Shown: piece after piece, positions 60,089 to 64,000 of the stretch
How positions within the stretch are numbered: the stretch's first letter is position 1
Layout: every line of letters begins with the position of its first letter
Origin: Haliotis asinina
Taxonomy: Eukaryota > Mollusca > Gastropoda > Lepetellida > Haliotidae
Length of the DNA: 64,000 nucleotides
Reading direction: 5' to 3'
NCBI RefSeq assembly: GCF_037392515.1
Contig: NC_090291.1
Span: 36,727,001-36,791,000 of the forward strand
Translations under genes and position numbers: made by a program
Notes under the pieces: generated by a model
Database searches by the model: none
Told to the model about the DNA's origin: nothing
Seen by the model: only the letters and a program-made list of their open reading frames with translations

Positions 60089-60264
60089 TCACCTCCTCTT
60101 CTTTCTCTTGTGATCATCAACTCTGTCACTTGACCGTTTTCGCTTCCTATCGTCGTCACGGTGACTGCTCTTGCTGCTACTTTTGTGATGACGATCCTTC
60201 CCTCCCTTATCTCGGTGCTTGCTGCCGTGTCTGGGTTCAACCTCCTCCTCAATACCAGCATCAG
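60089..60264 (-). CDS. Last coding exon of a Lys/Arg/Ser-rich (probably nuclear) protein
   Basis: A minus-strand acceptor tactactgtttcag at 60265 is followed by 57 codons and TGA (60091-60089). The peptide begins DAGIEEEVEPRHGSKHRDKG and ends in KRKRSSDRVDDHKRKKRR, i.e. basic, histidine-, serine- and aspartate-rich tracts with nuclear-localisation-like clusters. Such tails occur in RS-type splicing and transcription proteins. The rest of the gene lies upstream, beyond the DIRS insertion or off the window, so the protein cannot be named. It is convergent with the Aurora gene. Confidence 0.6.
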
Positions 60265-60413
60265 CTGAAACAGTAGTACAGTAAGTTGTAAGAACAGGGT
60301 CACTTTATATTAGTGAGAATGATAAAAGACAGATCTCATGGATAACAACAATAATTTTAATGTTTCTGGGCTAAGTCTAGACTTTCCTTCTGGTGGATGC
60401 CTGTAGTATAATA

Positions 60414-60738
60414 TTATTAAAATCTAAATATTTTAGATATTTAAATACTTACCTTACCATAGGTCTTATGCATATTACCTCAAGCTTCGCTAGAAGAGAT
60501 CAGACAGTCGTTGATTCGCCATTCCCTAGATGGCTACCTCATGTAATCTACGAATGTAGTCACGGAAGTGACGTGATCTCCCCACTCGCGCAAGCGCGAA
60601 CAATCCAAAAATCACTTTTACTGGCAACAGGAAGGTCCGAAGAGTCCAGAGTGGGGAGGAGCATCCAGCGTTGGGAGGGAGTCACCGCCCTATGGTAAGG
60701 TAAGTATTTAAATATCTAAAATATTTAGATTTTAATAA
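60414..60738. mobile_element. 325-bp element with perfect 50-bp terminal inverted repeats
   Basis: Left end 60414-60463 (ttattaaaatctaaatattt ... acttaccttaccatagg) and right end 60689-60738 are exact reverse complements. The inside is GC-richer and non-coding. The acttaccttaccataggtct plus tatgcatat block recurs directly after the right end at 60747-60775, next to the recombinase-bearing element. It is therefore probably a non-autonomous derivative or end junction of the DIRS-type element. Confidence 0.8.
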
Positions 60739-60989
60739 ATTTTTAACTTACCTTACCATAGGTCTTATGCATATGGCTTCGACAGATGGATGGTGGTGTG
60801 GACTCCGGAGGACCATCCCTCAGCAACCAGTGCACATGCATTAGGAGAACCTGGGAGACCAATGCCAACAGTCACAGGACAAACCTGGAAGCAGGACAAA
60901 GAGTAACCCAAGGGAACTCCAAAGAAAAACCGACGCACCCTGAGGGTGAGGTTAATCTTAAGACCAACGGTAAGTAACAGTGTTATTAC

Positions 60990-61915
60990 CTAATGGGCGG
61001 ACGTCCGGGTAAGTTGCTGGGCAACCACCAATGGACTGAAAGACTGTAGTCCCTCCATGTCCTCAACTGCCAAGTCCCTCAGGTAGTGGGAAGCGAAGGC
61101 AGTAGACAACAACTTCCAAAAGCAGCCTTCCATAGTTTGTGGCACTGTGCAATTTCTATGGAGGGCCATGGTAGATGCCAACGCTCTGATCTCGTGTGGG
61201 TTGTCCGCCACTGGATGAGGTAAACGCTTGGCATCAAAAGCCGCCAGGATCGTAGATCGAAGCCATAAGGCGACTGTGTTCCTGTTCACCTCCCCTTGCA
61301 GGTAGTCGAAAGCGGGATGAACAGTCTTTTAGGGGAACGTCTCTTAGAAGCCAACTTTGGGATGTAACATCTGAGGGCTCTAACGAGACACAGCAGCTCC
61401 CCCTCCATGTCCTCAACTGCCAAGTCCCTCAGGTAGTTGAAAGCGAAGACAGTAGACGACGACTTCCAAAAGCAGCCTTCCATAGTTTGTGGCACTGTGC
61501 AATTTCTATGGAGGGCCATGGTAGATGCCAACGCTCTGATCTCGTGTGGGTTGTTCGCCACTGGATGAGGTAGACGCTTGGCATCAAAAGCCGCCAGGAT
61601 CGTAGATCGAAGCCATAAGGCGACTGTGTAGACTGTTGCAGGTAGTTGAAAGTGGGATGAACAGTCTTTTAGGGGAACGTCTCTTAGAAGCCAACTTCTG
61701 GATGTAACATCTGAGGGCTCTAACGAGACACAGCAGCTCCTCCTCCAAGTCATGTTGTCCCAAGACTGCAGATGACAGAGGAATGGAGAACAGCCTGTCT
61801 GGCTGTCCAGGGAGCTGATTCTTGGCCACAAAATCTCACAGGAGACCCAAGTGGGCTGGTCCATGCCTCGACTGATCCAAGCGAACCTGCGTGACGTCCA
61901 GGGCATGAATTTCAC
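60990..61915 (-). pseudogene. Tyrosine recombinase catalytic domain, tandemly duplicated
   Basis: NPHEIRALASTMALHRNC (the HxxR motif) followed by CFWK and F(N/H)YLRDLAVED (the candidate tyrosine nucleophile) occurs twice, in 61401-61740 and 61051-61400. The repeat is direct, about 345 bp, and differs at a handful of bases. Only the copy nearer 60990 has the natural end. The arginine before HxxR was not located with certainty. Confidence 0.65.
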
Positions 61916-62009
61916 TAGCTCTATCTGCGGTAGCTAACGCTAGAATGAAGACCGTCCTTTTTTTTTTCTTTTTTTTTTTTTCGAGACAAATACACGAAGG
62001 AGGCTTCCT

Positions 62010-62855
62010 CTAAAGGCTTATACGGAGGTCCTCTAAGATGTTGTAGGACGATGTTGAGGTCCCAAACTGGAGGACGAAGCTTAACTTTCCGGTCCTCCAA
62101 TTTGCAGGCCTTGAGTAGCGCAATAAGATCTGGTACCTTGGAAATCTGTTTATCTGCTTTAATCGAATAGAGTTCAAAGCCGACAGATAAGTCCCCAAGG
62201 TACTGCCTCTAAGATGCTTGCAGTTATGCAGGAACAGGAGGAAGTTCGCTAAATACTGTGGAGAAGCTGTCATAGGGTCTTGCGATCTTTGAGCGCAAAA
62301 ACTCTCAAATGAGCGCCACTTGTCGTCATATAAGGACCTAGTGGACATTCGATGCGTACAAGCTAGGACGCTTGCCGCGCACGAGGAGTAGCCCTTAACT
62401 CTTATTGCCTTCTGCAGATGACCCAACTGTGAAGATGAAATCTCAGTGGGTCCGGATGCAGCTGCCGACTGTGCGGATGTCGAAGCAGACGTAACTAATC
62501 TGGGAGCTGGTATGACTCTCTGCTGGCGAGATGACGCAGGTCGGGGAACCATGGCCTGGCTGGCCACCAAGGTGCCACCAAAAGCAGTCGCAGGATCGTG
62601 TCGATCGCCCACGCCTGCAGGTCCATAAAGTGACTGAGTGGAAACCCTGTGCTCCAGGGTGATTAATTTCGCCACTTGAGATGAGTACCCCTTGGCCCTC
62701 AAGACTATCACAGATGGTCCAGGCGCAAAGATGAAACCGTGACGGATCCAGGTGCAGTGTCCAATTGTGAGGATGGTACAACAATTGGTCCCACTCTGGA
62801 AGCCGATTATTTGAAACGTCTCTCGACACAACATATTCTCTCGGGCACCAATCAA
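62010..62855 (-). pseudogene. Tyrosine recombinase N-terminal (SAM-like) domain and upstream linker
   Basis: An open frame of 281 codons. Its second half, RSLYDDKWRSFESFCAQRSQ then YLANFLLFLHNCKHLRGSTL and GTYLSALNSIR, is the core-binding domain typical of DIRS and Crypton recombinases. The first half is out of frame with the linker peptide, so the ORF is composite. The linker region itself occurs twice (62373-62490 and 62671-62790, diverged). Confidence 0.6.
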
Positions 62856-62974
62856 AATATAGACGTGACGTCACCGGTGTAGCAGGTAACTGATCATCAT
62901 GAAATCTTGTAAACGGTGATACCCTGCTAGCCTACAGGCTTGACCGTAACCATGTTGTTTGCGAGCACGTGTCC

Positions 62975-63204
62975 AAATGAGTAAAGCGCGCGAAAACCCT
63001 TCCGCCGCTTGAAACTGACGTAGACAAATTGTTTTTCAGATAGATGTGTTGGAATTTTCCCCGAAGATAAATGCCGTCCTCTCTTGTAATAAGAGGTGTA
63101 GTTAGGCGTGTCACTTTGTTGTTGTCTCGAAAAATCTTCGTGACGAAATGAGTAAAGCACGTGAAAGAAATCTTTCTCCGCTTGAAGTATATGTAGACAA
63201 ATTG
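62975..63204 (-). repeat. Direct duplication inside the DIRS-type element
   Basis: aaatgagtaaagc(g/a)cg(c/t)gaaa ... cgcttgaa ... tagacaaattg occurs at 62975-63031 and 63146-63204, giving twice a peptide of the type FVYVSFKRRKGFRALYSF. Confidence 0.7.
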
Positions 63205-63216
63205 TAACGTAAGGAT

Positions 63217-63980
63217 CTACGGGGATGCGACCAGTCCCTCCCACCTACCGGCGTAGGAATATCTGGTACGGTGATCGATCCTCGAGGCGTTGTCTTCAGA
63301 CAAGTCCATCGCCGCCGCCGAGGTAGCTGACGCCAGCGCAGACAACGGCTTAAGCATCCGCTTGAGTTCAGTCTCAATGGCCACCTGCTTAGAATCCTGC
63401 ACTCTATGAGAGAGCCGCGAGGAGCCCAATAACCGCTACAGAGATACAACCAAGACAGCCACGCTGTCCTCAAAAACCAGGCTGTCTATCTTGTAATCTG
63501 ACTTCCTCGACTTACACGCTTAGAAATTCGGATTAGTTGACAATTTCGCATAGACCGCATGTAATACAACCATGGCGTCCGCCACCATAGGATGAGGCGG
63601 GATGAGTAGTTCCGGTGATAAATGAATTGCTGCAGGGTTGCTGGAATCAGCCGAAGGCGAAGGGCAGTCCGGTAACCTGTCAGCAATCCACTCGAAGACG
63701 AATGATAAGGGTAGTCAAGTGCCATCACCATTGCCGTCGCCTCCTACTTCCTCGTCGAAGTCCGGGCAAAAACCTTGTACCTCCAGGTCCTCCCAGGACA
63801 TGGAATTCGAATCACGCCGCAGTGTAAGAGACGGAGTCGATGCATGAGCAGCAGATTCCTTGGACGGGATCCAAGGTGGTTCCGGTGACCGCAAACGCAG
63901 AGTTCTAGAGGAACGTCGAGGTGATATGGACTGGGAGAGCAAGTAACATCTTCACCTGGTAGTAAAGCGAGAGTCCACAT
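63217..63980 (-). pseudogene. Possible gag-like remnant of the DIRS-type element
   Basis: Several overlapping minus-strand frames: 63942-63715 with Ser/Pro/Arg-rich sequence and FDEEVGGDGNGDG; 63429-63217 with TELKRMLKPLSALASATSAA and a final AGRWEGLVASP-stop. Composition and position fit a decayed gag ORF, but no diagnostic motif is visible. Confidence 0.3.
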
Positions 63981-64000
63981 TCAAAGGGCGTCGCGGGGAC

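Larger units (their letters stand above)
60747..63980 (-). mobile_element. Degenerate DIRS-type (tyrosine recombinase) retrotransposon
   Basis: In minus-strand order it shows gag-like debris (63980-63217), a duplicated spacer, the RNase H to recombinase linker (62870-62430; one frame reads LVAPWWPARPWFPDLRHLAS), the recombinase N-terminal domain (to 62010), a recombinase catalytic domain in two tandem copies (61740-61051), and the natural C-terminus ending LTRTSAH-stop near 60990. Frames are broken by stops, shifts and a T-run at about 61960-61982. The reverse transcriptase was not found in the window. The element is dead and lies upstream of the Lys/Arg/Ser-rich exon. Confidence 0.65.

Noticed and set aside
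62446-62628. Plus-strand 60-codon frame within the right-hand element
   Set aside because: Antisense shadow of the DIRS-type linker region.

Overview
This is a window of eukaryotic, intron-rich, AT-rich animal DNA. It most likely comes from a marine mollusc, probably a gastropod of the abalone type. The window carries more than 25 copies of a tRNA-derived short repeat whose end reads like gcggcgtaaaactaaactca followed by (ctca)n, and I associate that repeat with abalone and related molluscan genomes. The species assignment is inference. Most open frames longer than 60 codons here are accidental, and the real coding DNA is in short exons with GT/AG boundaries.

Left part (1-27.5 kb): one minus-strand gene for a secreted or membrane-anchored CUB/LDL-receptor-A protein. 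Ten coding exons between 14092 and 198 join in matching phase, from a signal-peptide exon at about 14.07 kb, through three CUB-like domains, to an LDLa module at 314-198. The gene continues beyond the left edge. Two candidate non-coding leader exons lie at 26.3 and 27.4 kb. Its introns hold large tandem arrays at 1-208, 5.47-6.22, 9.58-11.80 and 21.7-22.8 kb. Two of these arrays (1-208 and 5471-6219) are built from units that copy the 3' end of the neighbouring exon together with its 5' splice site.

Middle part (27.5-47 kb): no protein-coding gene that I can support. It holds SINE copies, a 45-bp array (31.4-32.3 kb), a long hairpin (36.0 kb), a ~205-bp tandem repeat (45.9-46.5 kb) and a possible promoter-like patch near 37.7 kb.

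Right part (47-60.3 kb): a complete plus-strand Aurora-family mitotic kinase gene with seven coding exons (50237-55096, 321 residues). A candidate promoter and leader exon lie near 47.2-47.33 kb. It faces, in convergent orientation, the last coding exon (60264-60089, minus) of a Lys/Arg/Ser-rich, probably nuclear protein.

Far right (60.4-64 kb): a decayed DIRS-type (tyrosine-recombinase) retrotransposon on the minus strand. It has gag-like debris, the RNase H to recombinase linker, a recombinase whose catalytic part is tandemly duplicated, and a separate 325-bp element with perfect 50-bp inverted ends.

The two main genes have no evident functional link. The most unusual structure is the repeated amplification of real 5' splice sites into minisatellites inside the CUB/LDLa gene.
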